From Blattamonas nauphoetae (Eukaryota > Preaxostyla > Oxymonadida): a DNA stretch of 64,000 nucleotides. The position numbers and the translations under genes are program-made. Positions 20,246 through 30,886 of the stretch are shown here, in pieces (the first letter of the stretch is position 1; each line of letters begins with the position of its first letter). The DNA is taken from positions 1-64,000 of the forward strand of contig JARBJD010000124.1 of the NCBI GenBank assembly GCA_033064195.1, read 5' to 3'. The notes under the pieces are model-generated. The model was not told the DNA's origin, searched no databases, and saw only the letters and a list, made by a program, of their open reading frames with translations.

Positions 20246-21589
20246 ATGGAAAAGGACAGCCCGATCTCGCCTCCACTTTCACCACGAGATGTTTCACATC
20301 TCATGAGTGGAAGTGACATCAGATCACTTCCATCTCGCGTGGAAAGAGGATTAAAGATTTACGCAGAACAGAACGTGACGCTTGATACTGTCGTCCAAGC
20401 CGGAGTCTGCAGCGAAGCGGCACTAAAGAGAGGAAGGAGAGCGGAAAAAGAAAATCGTCCACCAGGAAAAGATGGAAGACCGACACTTTTGACAACTCAA
20501 GACGAAAATGAGTTGTATGATAAAATTCTGACCAAGATCGCTGAGAAAAAACCGATGAAAAAAGCGGAGATCCTCCAAGAAGTTTTATTTTTTTCACTTT
20601 TTTTCCGTTTTTAGATGAATATCATCTATTCAAAGAGTCCTAGATTCAATCCTGATCACCCGTCATTGAGTATGTGGAATGTCAACGCATTCCTAAAACG
20701 TCATTCTCTCCTCGACTCTATGAAACCCGGATATTTAGACCCAGACCGATTGAAAGCATCCACTCTTGCTAACATTGTCGGTTGGTATGAACTTCTGGAG
20801 AGTACTGTGCGATCGGAAAACATCCACGAAGACTTGATATTCAACTTGGACGAATCATCTCTCCGGATCGGAGAGGACAATTCTTCTCTGGTCGTTTACT
20901 TTGCTGGCGAACAATGTCCTCCAATTCCTTCCGCTTCTCGCGTACAAAATGCGACACTCGTTGGAACGGTCAATTCCACTGGAATCCATCTTGATCCCAT
21001 TTTACTATGGCCATCCAAGCTTCCCGTAAAAGAATTCGAAAAATTTCCACAACAGCACATTCATGTCGAATACAACGAGTCAGGATGGATGAATACGAAA
21101 ACATACATCGAAATTATGTCAAATCACATCATTCCAGAAATCGTCGCATTTCGGCAACAAATCCATAAGACCAATCGGAATGCACTCCTACTGATGGATG
21201 GGCATCTTACAAGGCGAAATCCGGAAATCATTTCTCTCTGTCAACAAAACCACATCCACATACTCCTCTACCCATCTCACACCTCGCACATTCTTCAGGT
21301 GTGTGATCAGTTTGTTTTCTCGAATCTGAAGCAACAACTCAAAAGATTATTCGTTCCTCCATCGACGTCGAGCATAGTCGAATATCGCACGAATCTCGCG
21401 AAGGCACTTCCAGACGCTCTGAGAGAAGCGTTCAAATCTTCTTCGATTTTGGCCTCATTTAATCGATGTGGCTGTTATCCAATTTCGCTCGAAGCGGCTG
21501 TGCAGAATCTGAAAAGATTTTGTCCTCAAATTGATATTACCTTTCTTGAAGAATTTCGCACTCGAACCAACCTGGGTCAGAATTTTTGA
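20246..21589 (+). CDS. Pogo/Tigger-like DDE transposase with one short intron
   Basis: Two exons (20,246-20,581 and 20,615-21,589) joined across a 33-nt GT..AG intron give 436 residues. The N terminus is helix-turn-helix-like, with the basic segment KENRPPGKDGRP near residues 70-82. The DDE_1 core has Asp in FNLDES (about 191), Asp in LLMDGH (about 307) and Asp in QVCDQFVF (about 343), giving DD35D spacing as in pogo elements. The ATG at 20,246 is the first in frame. The present stop lies inside a 205-bp MITE (21,581-21,785). Downstream of the MITE the frame runs on to TGA at 22,095-22,097, adding a basic, Arg/Ser-rich tail, so the ancestral protein was probably about 105 residues longer. Confidence 0.88.
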
Positions 21590-21785
21590 CATCATTCAAA
21601 AGTCCGAAGACCAACTTTCAAAACTTTTCTCCTCTCATGGTTGAGAAATGAATCAACCTTTCTCTAGAATTGGTGGATGACATGATTGAACATGATGGCC
21701 ATGATCTACGATCGAGCTGCGACAAGCATGGTTCATGGCTTTTTTTGAATGTTGGTCTTCGGACTTTTGAATGATGTCAAAAATT
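21581..21785. mobile_element. 205-bp MITE inside the transposase gene
   Basis: Inverted arms of about 43 bp (21,581-21,623 and 21,743-21,785) differ at about one position. They start AATTTTTGACATC and enclose about 120 bp. Removing exactly 21,581-21,785 joins the transposase frame to the downstream frame ending at 22,097. No clear target duplication remains. Confidence 0.75.
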
Positions 21786-22297
21786 TCAACCCACCTCAAC
21801 ATGAAACCAAGTTCGTTTCTACCTCCCGATGAGGTCGTAACAAATCACGGATCACTGTTGACAACTTTTCACGACACTGTAAAATTACCTGGACGGAAAC
21901 AGACACTCATCACGGATTTTGCAGTTCGTCGCGATCGTAATTCTCGCGATTCTCAATCAAGTATCCTGAGGGGACGAACAACTCCACGTCGACGTCGAAG
22001 CCACTCCCGATCTGAAAGTGAGGGAGCGTGTCCCGAACCTCGGAGAAGGATCAATCGGCGTGAGATGGTGCGTGATGATGATGAACAAGAATCCTGAATC
22101 GATCGCAGGCAAGTATCTATTTTGCACGTAATATATTTGATTCACTTCATTTTCAAGTATTCTCCAGTTATGACCTATTTTGAATCCAATATATTTCGTA
22201 AAACGGGAGAAAGAAGCCAAAAAATAAATGATGTGTCTAGATCAACACCGAAACAGTATCGGGTTTTATCAAAGTATCGGGTTTTGTCCAGACTATA

Positions 22298-23595
22298 TTT
22301 GGACATCCCTTATCGTTTAAAGTCGTAGACTTTCTTACATCTGGCCGTCATGATTCAAATATCATCCACTCCTTGGTGAGGGCGTTTGAACATCTGCTTG
22401 GTCGAGTGAGCGAGGGGACGAAGATCTCAGATTTCGCAGTCAATGCAGTGGAAATCTTCCTTTCTCGTCTCTCCGACGACGTTCGACTGTATTTCTGGAC
22501 AGATGACACATTTAGTCTCACAAGGGACAACACAATTGTCTCTTCGTCGAAATTGGACTCGAAGGCACTGTGGACTCTCTTCACGCCATCTCAGCTGCAC
22601 CACACAACTGCTGCTCTCACTGCGTTCAATGAGTTCATCAACCATGTGAACAATGTGGCAGACATGAACTCTGTTTGGAAAGGATGGTTTCCCAACTTCA
22701 TCAACGCTGTTCATCCGTCAAAACTGCCCTTCACTCCTGACTTCTCCAAACTCCACACAGAACTCATCAAATTGTTGGGCGATCACTACATGATGATCCG
22801 AGAATATGGATACGGCGGGGGGAAGCAGATGACGGATGAACTTCAAAGCGAACTGGACGAACTCTGTCTCGCGTTCTACAAACCGACGAAGGATTACATC
22901 GTCCATCTCTCGCTCCATCCGTTCGCTTTGGATGACAAGGACGATGACTTGATTCTTGACTTTCTCAGAAACGACTATCTCGTGCCTGCCGAAGAAGGTC
23001 TGGCACGGGTTTGTCAAGAAGAGGTGAGACAGGAAATGGATGAATCAGCCCTCTCATTGTCGTCACATCCTCCGTTCATCCTCACATCTGAACTCATTCA
23101 TCTTCACACACATGATGAGATCGTCAGCATTGTAGACAGAATTGTTGCTCTGCTCGACAGTGACTCCACTTTAGACGACGACACCATCCTTCGGATCTTC
23201 GCATTCCACAGAAAGTCTCTCAATCGAGTGTATCTGCCCGATCTGTTCAGAAAAGCTGGGAGGTCAAGTGAACAATTCTTCCACGCACTCGAGTCCCTCC
23301 TCACTCTCCACTTGAACTGCTCGCCTCAATCACCAATCGAATGTCTCCTCTTCTCTCGCCCAGACGAACATGAACCAACATTCGACGAGTGGGACGATGT
23401 GGATTTGGAGACAGTGTCGATTCTGATGCGAGTGATCAACCAGAACACTCTCTCCCTCACCTCTGACTCCCCTCAACACAACATGCTCCTTCTTCATTTT
23501 GCCATCCACTGTCTGCCTCAATTTCGCCACTGCGCTGCTCGACACAACCAGTCTCAACTCGAGCGACTCATTTCCCCATCCATCTCCATTCTTGG
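22298..23595 (+). pseudogene. Helical-repeat protein copy A, second segment
   Basis: This continues copy A after transposon A and matches copy B residues from the LFGHP region to SISILG. It ends inside an ATTCTTGG octamer that is repeated at the far side of the next insertion (30,476-30,483). The block around 22,780-23,010 is almost identical to copy B, while neighbouring parts diverge more. Apart from the two transposon insertions I saw no other break in this segment. Confidence 0.8.
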
Positions 23596-23605
23596 TTATG
23601 ATGTG

Positions 23606-24030
23606 AAGTTGTCCTGTCCTCCTCGCTTTCTGTCCGTCCTCCTCTTTTTCTTGTCCGATTTTGAAACTGAGAGAAACTTGCGAATTTTTGACATTTATGG
23701 TGATAAAAGTGCATTTTAATACAGATTTTGACATGATTTTGCAAAAAACGTGAAAATCAAGGATGCCGATCCAACAAATCACATTAAGGGTTGATCACGA
23801 ACAGAATCATCTCGAATAAGTAGTTTGTGATGAAATATTATGAAAGACAGAATACGAAAGAAGGTAGAAGGAACTTAAAGGAGCGGAGATGAGACAATCA
23901 CTCCTCTTCGCCTTGATATCACTATCTCAATCTGTGAAGGAAAGAACGGAAGAGAAGCGAGAGACAACACAGTGTATTTTGCCCAGTGAACGAGTTATAA
24001 CGAGAGCAGCACTGGGAGGTTTGCTAAGAC
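23606..24030. other. Left subterminal region of element F
   Basis: The first 100 bp carry repeated TGTCC/GGACA motifs. The remainder is a short transition into the minisatellite. I see no gene here. Confidence 0.4.
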
Positions 24031-24034
24031 TTAT

Positions 24035-25170
24035 CGTGGGGAGAAGTGAGAATGCAATCGAGGGGAGAAGTGAGAAAGCGATCGTGCGGAGAAGGGAGCA
24101 GGCGATCGTGCGCAGAAGGGAGCAGGTGATCGTGTGGAGAAGGGAGCAGGTGATCGTGTGGAGAAGGGAGCAGGTGATCGTGCGGAGAAGGGAGCAGGCG
24201 ATCGTGCGGAGAAGGGAGAATGCGATCGTGTGGAGAAGGGAGCAGGCGATCGTGCGGAGAAGGAGGCAGGCGATCGTGCGGAGAAGGCGGCAGGTGATCG
24301 TGCGGAGAAGGGAGCAGGCGATCGTGCGGAGAAGGGAGAATGCGATCGTGTGGAGAAGGGAGCAGGCGATCGTGCGGAGAAGGGAGCAGGCGATCGTGGG
24401 GAGAAGTGAGAATACGATCGAGGGGAGAAGTGAGAATGCGATCGTGCGGAGAAGGGAGCAGGTGATCTTGCGGAGAAGGAGGCAGGCGATCGTGCAGAGA
24501 AGGAGGCAGGCGATCGTGCGGAGAAGGCGGCAGGTGATCGTGCGGAGAAGGGAGCAGGCGATCGTGCGGAGAAGGGAGAATGCGATCTTGCGGAGAAGGA
24601 GGCAGGCGATCGTGCGGAGAAGGCGGCAGGTGATCGTGCGGAGAAGGGAGCAGGCGATCGTGCGGAGAAGGGAGAATGCGATCGTGTGGAGAAGGGAGCA
24701 GGCGATCGTGCGGAGAAGGGAGCAGGCGATCGTGGGGAGAAGTGAGAATACGATCGAGGGGAGAAGTGAGAATGCGATCGTGCGGAGAAGGGAGCAGGTG
24801 ATCTTGCGGAGAAGGAGGCAGGCGATCGTGCAGAGAAGGAGGCAGGCGATCGTGCAGAGAAGGAGGCAGGCGATCGTGCAGAGAAGGAGGCAGGCGATCG
24901 TGCGCAGAAGGGAGAATGCGATCTTGCGGAGAAGGAGGCAGGCGATCGTGCGGAGAAAGGAGCAGGCGATCTTGCGGAGAAGGAGGCAGGCGATCGTGCG
25001 GAGAAGGAGGCAGGCGATCTTGCGGAGAAGGCGGCAGGCGATCGTGCGGAGAAGGAGGCAGGCGATCGTGCGGAGAAGGCGGCAGGTCATCTTGCGGAGA
25101 AGGAGGCAGGCGATCTTGCGGAGAAGGAGGCAGGCGATCTTGCGGAGAAGAGAGCAGGCGATCGTGCTGT
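24035..25170. repeat. 24-bp GC-rich minisatellite, about 47 units
   Basis: A tandem array with a unit close to GGCGATCGTGCGGAGAAGGA plus four bases, period 24 bp. Variants swap GTGCGG for GTGTGG, CTTGCGG or GTGCAG. A higher-order pattern exists: a block of roughly 320 bp around 24,300-24,460 recurs near 24,620-24,780. Because the period is a multiple of three, frames stay open on both strands (eight-residue repeats such as RRREQAIV), but I consider this a by-product. It begins right after the stop of the membrane-protein gene on the minus strand. Confidence 0.9.
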
Positions 25171-26326
25171 CCAGTCTGTCCCCGTCACCCGTGAAGCAAT
25201 TCCCTGTATCTGTCGAGGAACACGACGTCTTTCCCTTCTGATGAGTCAGCTCCTCTGAACATCACGCTGTTCATAATGAACTCGGTGTAGTCTGTGAGGC
25301 GCACAGCACAACTCAACTCGATTTCAAAGTTAGGACGGCAGCACTTCACGAAGAGGACGTTGTAGAGACTAGCTAGACCGTTCGAGAGAAGATCGACAGT
25401 GTGTAGAAAGTGAACACTCGCTTTTCTTTCTGAGCATTGGTCAGGATCGATTCAGCAAGAGACACACACTCTCGATTCTTGCGAAGTTCTTTCACTGAGA
25501 GATATTTGATAGCTTCCTGCACTTGTCTCGGACTTGGGCATTTTGGAACTTTCCTTGAGAGCTGTTCGTTCTATATCTTCGACTGGAGATAGTGGCCGGA
25601 AGTTAGAGGTCTCGGCGTGGTTGGGTTGATTGGTTGAGTCAAAACACCGCTCTGATCACACACAGACACGCGTGGACTGGTTGTGCGGGAATTTGCGGGT
25701 GATTTTTGGTTTTTGACGGAGAGGGTGACAGGAATGGGTGATGATGCTTGTTTGACCGTTGGTGGCTTCGTTTGGACTTGCGAAGGCCCGAGTAATGAAG
25801 GAGTCGGAGCAGGTTTAGGCATGGCTGACCGGCACTGACCGGTCAGTTTTCATCGAAAAGTACTGACGGTCACTGACCGGAGAAATTTGGGAACCCATAA
25901 TCCAGAGTTACCATTTCTCCGAAGTGGATTCATCGAAAACTACATTACGCATCGATAACGTGAGTATTCGTGATCTGTCTTCGGATATGCAACAAATGTA
26001 TAATTTTCACTTCTATTCATCTCTTGCTAACTTATTATTGGACATTTTTACCAGATATCAGTCCAAAAGGCAATTATGGGTTGCTCTTTGACATTTTTCG
26101 TATTCTCCCACAAGTTAAGTTAACACTCTTGTTTTCTCACTTCGGCTTTTTTTGAATCACAGAGTTTTGAAGAGGATTGAAACACTTTATGAATGAAGTG
26201 GGAACGACGCCACTACTCATCGCTGTCATCACTTCTTTCCTCCCCACTTCGTGCCCACCAAATCGATGGCAGACTTTTGTGGAGGAGCACACGAATGAGG
26301 AGTACTCTGACGGGGGAGGGAGAGCA

Positions 26327-27007
26327 TTAGACTCTTGTTTGGTGGGCGATGGATGGACGAGAGGGGTGCAGGACAGGGCGAGGGGCGAGTGGTGTGAAGG
26401 GTGTTGGGGACGGCGTGGTCAGGAGGGGTGGTGCCTTCAGGACGTCGGGTGCTTCTGCGGCAGCGAGGGGAGGAAGGGGGAGAACGAACGGTGAACTGGG
26501 AGTGGTCTGCTTTGTGGGTGGGGGGCGCTCGGCCTGCGGGAGGACCACCGAGAGTGGTCGATCCAGCACGTGCTGCGAGTCCGCTGATGGATTGGGATCG
26601 ACAGCGAGTTTTGTGAAGTGCGGGAGGGTGAGGAGTTATGTTGGGGAGGGCTGTGTCCGTCCAGGTGACGGTGCTGGAGGAGACTGACGGATCAGAAGAG
26701 ACGAGCGGGGTTTGGAGGCTGGCTGTGTTCCAAGAACGGTGATCGTAGTGGGAAGCTTCTGCTCGGCTGGCTGAGAACTCGCCTCGTCCGTGCGGTGCGT
26801 AAGGAGGGGAGCAGCCGACGAGCTCCGAAGCACGTCAGCTGCGTCTGTCCTGTCCAGCTGGGGGTGGCGATCAGTGAGGTTGGGAGTGCTGACAGACTCG
26901 CCTGTGCTCTTCAGGAGAGAGAGGGGGAGCAGCGCGTGGCTGTTGAGGTTCAATCGCTGCAGTCTCAAGGTGTGCTGAGCAGGCTGGGCCGGTGTCTTCT
27001 CCAGCAC
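26327..27007 (-). CDS. Pro/Ser-rich open region downstream of the cyclin gene
   Basis: GC-rich minus-strand frames (27,007-26,636 and 26,569-26,327) encode Pro-, Ser- and Thr-rich low-complexity sequence much like the tail of the cyclin just upstream. They could be further exons of that gene beyond its stop at 27,017, a decayed extension, or simply 3' untranslated sequence. No domain is recognisable. Confidence 0.3.
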
Positions 27008-27016
27008 CGCATCTGA

Positions 27017-28375
27017 TCAATTAGGCGAGAGACAATTGAGCACGAGCTTTGGAAGCGGAGAGTACGGCAGGATCAGCTGTGTTGGGGTGCGGGGGGCAGT
27101 CGGGTTGGCAAGCGTGGCTGGCGATGGCGCTGGTTGTGTCGGGGAGAAGAACACGGGCGAAACGCTGGTGCCGACAGGAGGAGTGACAGCAAGCGACGGT
27201 GGAAGGGTCGGAAACAAAGAAGAGGACGGCTGGATGCCTTTCATCTGCAGAAGATGGGCGAGCGGGAAGGCGAAGGAAGTTGTTGTGGGGTGCGTCACGG
27301 GCGGCAGGGATGACTGTTTGTCAGTGAAGAAGAAGCTGCCTGTTAGTCCCTCGGGATCATTGGGCGACGACACAGGTGGGGGTGAACCGTTATTTCCCCA
27401 CGACAGTGTCTGTTGGACAGATCCATACGATCGGTACCGAAATAGTGAATATGATAGGGTTGGGGGCAGAGGATAGAAATAGTGTGCAACATCAAGCGAT
27501 TTAGTCTGTGGAACGGGCGGGAAAGAGCCAGACTCGGCGGTGATGTGAGGGGGCGTCGGCGGGATGGCACTGAAGTCTTCCTGGGCCATCAAGAAGCTTT
27601 CCCGCTGCGCTTCGAGTTTGTGGCGTTCGTGGTCTTCGCTGAGACGCCGACTGGCTGGAATAAACACTTTGGAGTGCACGGTCAGCGAAGACAGCGTCGA
27701 TATGGAAGAAAACGGAGTGGAGACTGAAAGGAGAGGTTGGGAAACATGATGAGAAGCAGAGAGACTTCATAGAACAATGATGAACACACTTTCCGGATTG
27801 GAAGGTTGTTTCGGGTCGATCGACAAGTCTGATGACTCCGTTTTGGCAGAAAGCTGCGAGCCTGCCAGCGGTGGATATACAGTGTCGCGGATCCTGTGGA
27901 AAAACTGCTCGAAGTGACAGACGTCAAAGGGGAGCGAGTAATCAAGGAGCGACAGGAGGGTACGCTCCATGTCGTTGAAGACAGTCGGAGCGATGCCTCC
28001 GAGGTGGGCGTAGTGCTTGTTGAAGAAAAATTGGTCGTCGAGATACTTTGTGGAGACAACGGTGCTGAAGGGAAGATGAAAAGGAGAGGAGATGAAACGC
28101 TGTGAGGAAGAGGGTGTGGGCGTTGTGAGAGGTGAAGCGCACGCCACAGTCTGTCCGGAGATTCTCGATGTACAAAAGAGCGATCACGAAGCAGAAAGGA
28201 GAACAGTTCATTCTCAACATCAGTCTGAAAGCACAGAGGCGATCAAGGAAAATGAGGTAAAATGATGAAAAAGTGAAAGGAAAGTGCGTACAAATCAAGA
28301 CATATTGACAGAGATGGTAAGTGCGGTGAGCTTTCGAAGAGCCAGATTGTGTCGGAGTCTTGGCTTGTGCTTGAC
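27017..28375 (-). CDS. PHO80-type cyclin inside element G
   Basis: Exons at 28,375-28,292 (start uncertain), 28,224-28,099, 28,064-27,790 and 27,723-27,017 join in frame across GT..AG introns of 67, 34 and 66 nt. The product has a classic PHO80/Pcl-like cyclin box: MNCSPFCFVIALLYIENL, then SHNAHTLFLTA, then KYLDDQFFFNKHYAHLGGI, then NDMERTLLSLLDYSL. Such cyclins bind and activate a CDK of the PHO85/CDK5 group. The box is followed by about 280 residues rich in Pro and Ser, probably disordered. The first exon shown begins after an in-frame stop; an earlier exon ending near 28,400 would fit but is not proven. The gene is unbroken across its domain, unlike a decayed insert. Confidence 0.82.
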
Positions 28376-29499
28376 TACGAGTCACGACGTGAAACCTGGT
28401 CGAGAGCATAAAGTTTCACGATTGCAAAAGCACTCGCTCCGTCAACATCGTGGAGATCTTTTGGGCTGTGTTTGCTGATCGATTCGTGGTATGTTGGTGA
28501 ATGTGATGTGTGAGATCAACAATCCCATTGTTGTAGTGATCTCCTTGATACGGAAAAAGGAGGCTTCCGATCGGCTTCTGCAAGCAAATCTTGATATGTA
28601 TATCTGCTTGCTCGCCGATTTCTGGATTATAGAAAGTGATTTATTGAAGTGCTGAGATCTGACCCTTTTAAATATTCCAGGGTGACACTGACCGGCACTT
28701 TTGGCCGGTCAGTCATGCCTAAGCAGGTTGGAGAGAAGATGGCATTGCGGATGTGAAAGAGCCGTTTGGAGTGGGATGGGTGGGGATGACATGTGACACC
28801 AACGACTTGGTTGGATCATCCGGTTTAAGAGTCGGTGTGTGCACTTCGGCATTTCTCATTTCATCCATATCAACTTTGCTGCGTAGTTCGAATACAGTTG
28901 AGCTGAGTATCACCATCAAAAGAGAGTTGTGAATGTCTGGTGGGCGATCGGTGTTAAATCCGTTTGTCTTAGGCATCGAGATCATTGTAAGCTCTACCGC
29001 TCATTTTGCTGGGGTTTTCATAGCTGGTGCTTGGGAAATAGGGTATTTTTGAACTTTCGGGGAGACCAGTGGGTGTTGGATTGGATCGCTGAAATCTCAT
29101 CATGAACCGTGTTGCGGAGGACAGGAATTAGTTCATTCGGTCTAACGCCCCATTTTGAGCGGGAAAAGAGCGAGAGAGGGAGAACACTCCCACGGAAACG
29201 CCGAGAAAGGTGAGTGCCCGAACGATCAGCATGACGGTATTCAGTCGTGTCTTGTCGTTGCCACCGAATGAGCACATCATTCCAATGAGATGGAAGGCAG
29301 CGAAATCAGCAAACTTTGCGGAATATGAGGCGTTGGCTGAGTCAGTGAAGAACGGGAGTAGGAAGATGGAGTGCAGGAAGAGGAGGAGAGATAGTGCGAG
29401 GCAAGCGATGGTTAGATATTGGGGGAATCGTCTGAGGAACATAATGAGGATGGGAAGGGCCACGTTGGTTAACAAGACAAGTGTAATGAAGATACCTGT

Positions 29500-30465
29500 T
29501 TGGTTCGTTCAGTGTGATCAAGACATCAATTACAAATCAATAAAGGGAAATAGGAAAATATGAGGGCAAAAACAATGGAGATGCATACTGAGATCTTGAA
29601 TCATCAATATCTCATTTCTTTCGGTCTAGATCAGATCTGGATTGTTGCAAGTCATCCATTCCAGACTAATGAAGAGAAGTAAACGGAGAAAAGATTAAAA
29701 ACAATGGAATCACAAACTAATATGTTGTGATTTACATCTATCAACTGATTTTGTTGTCATTGACTGAGAATAGGAGAGTGAATGACGAGTCGCGAAGATC
29801 TCCACAAATTTTACTTCAACGGAGATTAAAATGAGGTATCACGGGACAAAAGAAGTGTTGAATGGAGGCCGGACTTCAAATCGCGGGATAAGATGACCAG
29901 ATAGAAAAGAGCTGACGAAGACAACTTGACATGGGTGAGAGGATCAGATCAATCGGACAGGACAGGACAGGACATGTCCGATTTGTCCTGTTTTGAGATA
30001 AGTATAGAAGGTGGATGAACTAATTGAGAGAAAGTTACAGTGAAAATATAAGGTGCTTGTCCGATTTTGTCCTACTCTGTCCTCTCTTGGGCCGATCGTC
30101 CTGTAAACTCCTAATTAGGAGTTTGAAGGACAGAATTCCGGAAGCTCGTAATTCGCCACCAAACCGGTTTTCACACACTTTAACGCCCGTTTTAACAATA
30201 CTCGATGGGGATGAATGAATTTCGAAACATCAACTTCCTCTATATAGTCAAATAATTGCATGAACCTTTTGTGTGGTGGAGTTTCATTTTTCAGTCATTT
30301 TGAAGCATTCTCCGGTAATTTACCGAACAGAATGGAGACACAGAGAGGGTTACGAGTAGAGAGAAGGTGAATTCAGATGAAATGAACGCGTGAAAAGCTG
30401 AGTTGTCAAATCGGACAAGACCTCTGTCCTCTGTCCTCAAGATCTGGTGCTCTGTCCGTCCTCTA
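29500..30465. other. Right part of element F without a clear gene
   Basis: No convincing coding sequence. Near 29,958-29,990 and 30,055-30,110 there are dense GGACA/TGTCC repeats, including the palindrome GGACATGTCC. The same motif recurs close to the right TIR (30,410-30,465). An upstream exon of gene H could begin here but is not evident. Confidence 0.45.
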
Positions 30466-30483
30466 CACATCATAAATTCTTGG

Positions 30484-30886
30484 CACATACTTAGTCCAAC
30501 CCCGTCCTTACAAGAAGCGAAAAGCTGAGATTCGAGAGACTGCATTCATCGACATCTGCAAATTGTGTGATCAGCGCGTGATTGCTCGATGTGTCAGCAG
30601 AACTGGATTCTTCTCTCGTCTTGTGACTGATCTGCTCAACCACGATTTCGACGCAAGCGAGTCTTTGTTCCATGTGATCGTCCATCGCGGTTTTTACACG
30701 TTCATTGAACCAGACGATCAGAAGACGATTCGAAAGACTGCTCCCCACTTTTTGGAGGAAGGCTGGCAGGATGCTTTGGAGGCAATCTTTGTACAGGAGA
30801 ATTTCGAAACTTACGACACCAAAGACAGAACAAGTCGGATGATGCAGTTCTTTGGAACAAATTTGGTCGAAGTGACGTGGTATTGA
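30484..30886 (+). pseudogene. Helical-repeat protein copy A, third segment (C terminus)
   Basis: This encodes the last 130 or so residues of copy A and aligns throughout with the ends of copies B and C (motifs FIDICKLCDQRVIARC, HFLEEGWQDALEAIF, RTSRMMQFFGTN). It ends in TGA like the other copies. Downstream sequence to about 31,090 is also shared with the regions after copies B and C, so the duplicated unit includes the 3' flank. Confidence 0.82.

Larger units (their letters stand above)
18776..22295 (+). mobile_element. Pogo-like DNA transposon A with TA target duplication
   Basis: The terminal inverted repeats start TAGTC and run about 40 bp: the left arm is 18,776-18,817, and the right arm ends at 22,295. 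Each contains AACCCGATAC twice, 18 bp apart. The flanking TA is duplicated (18,774-18,775 and 22,296-22,297). Excision of the element plus one TA rejoins the host reading frame and matches the sister copies, which confirms both ends. It encodes a DDE transposase. Inside its left half is a second TIR element (18,923-20,168), and a 205-bp MITE interrupts the 3' part of the transposase gene. Confidence 0.92.
25816..28721. mobile_element. 2.9-kb TIR element G with 8-bp duplication, carrying a cyclin gene
   Basis: The ends are TAGGCATGRCTGACCGG in inverted orientation (one mismatch). Both subterminal regions repeat ACTGACCGG several times. Flanking AGCAGGTT is duplicated (25,808-25,815 and 28,722-28,729). 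Removing the element and one octamer restores the reading frame of gene H. TIR form, subterminal repeats and 8-bp duplication fit the hAT superfamily. No transposase was found. The interior encodes a PHO80-type cyclin and a Pro-rich region, so it looks like a gene-capturing, non-autonomous element. Confidence 0.85.
25189..29491 (-). pseudogene. Membrane-protein gene H carried by element F, split by element G
   Basis: Several minus-strand exons with GT..AG introns can be followed. The first clear one (29,491-29,147) encodes three or four membrane-spanning segments, for example a Leu-rich stretch around LALSLLLFLHS. After a 58-nt intron (29,089-29,146) comes a Pro/Ser/Thr-rich part that is interrupted at AACCTGCT by element G. 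On the other side (25,815 downward) the frame resumes exactly (..SSLQPA then PTPSLLG..). Further exons follow near 25,560-25,390 (a helical segment with VQEAIKYLSVKEL) and 25,345-25,189, ending in TGA. The 5' end and some splice sites are uncertain. I do not recognise the family; a membrane protein with a disordered middle and a helical C terminus is what can be seen. Confidence 0.6.
23596..30475. mobile_element. 6.9-kb gene-carrying TIR element F with 8-bp duplication
   Basis: The element ends in TTATGATGTG at 23,596-23,605 and its reverse complement at 30,466-30,475, and is flanked by direct ATTCTTGG repeats (23,588-23,595 and 30,476-30,483). Deleting it with one octamer restores the reading frame of copy A, matching copies B and C. 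Both subterminal regions hold clustered GGACA/TGTCC repeats, as in binding regions of hAT-type transposases. The 8-bp duplication fits hAT or related superfamilies. I find no transposase inside. It carries a minisatellite, a multi-exon membrane-protein gene (minus strand), and a nested element with a cyclin gene. Confidence 0.85.

Noticed and set aside
18773-22298. A 4-bp TATA duplication for transposon A instead of TA
   Set aside because: Only the 2-bp TA reading restores the host frame and matches the sister copies.
24035-25170. Regularly spaced repeats that might suggest a CRISPR array
   Set aside because: The units are directly tandem with no unique spacers, and the setting is eukaryotic. 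It is a minisatellite.
23889-25241. A 450-codon plus-strand frame and a 387-codon minus-strand frame over the minisatellite
   Set aside because: A 24-bp period keeps all frames open by construction. The products are only eight-residue repeats.
26349-27727. Several long GC-rich plus-strand frames rich in Gly, Arg and Val
   Set aside because: They are the complement of the Pro/Ser-rich cyclin tail on the minus strand, where splicing and the cyclin box support the real gene.
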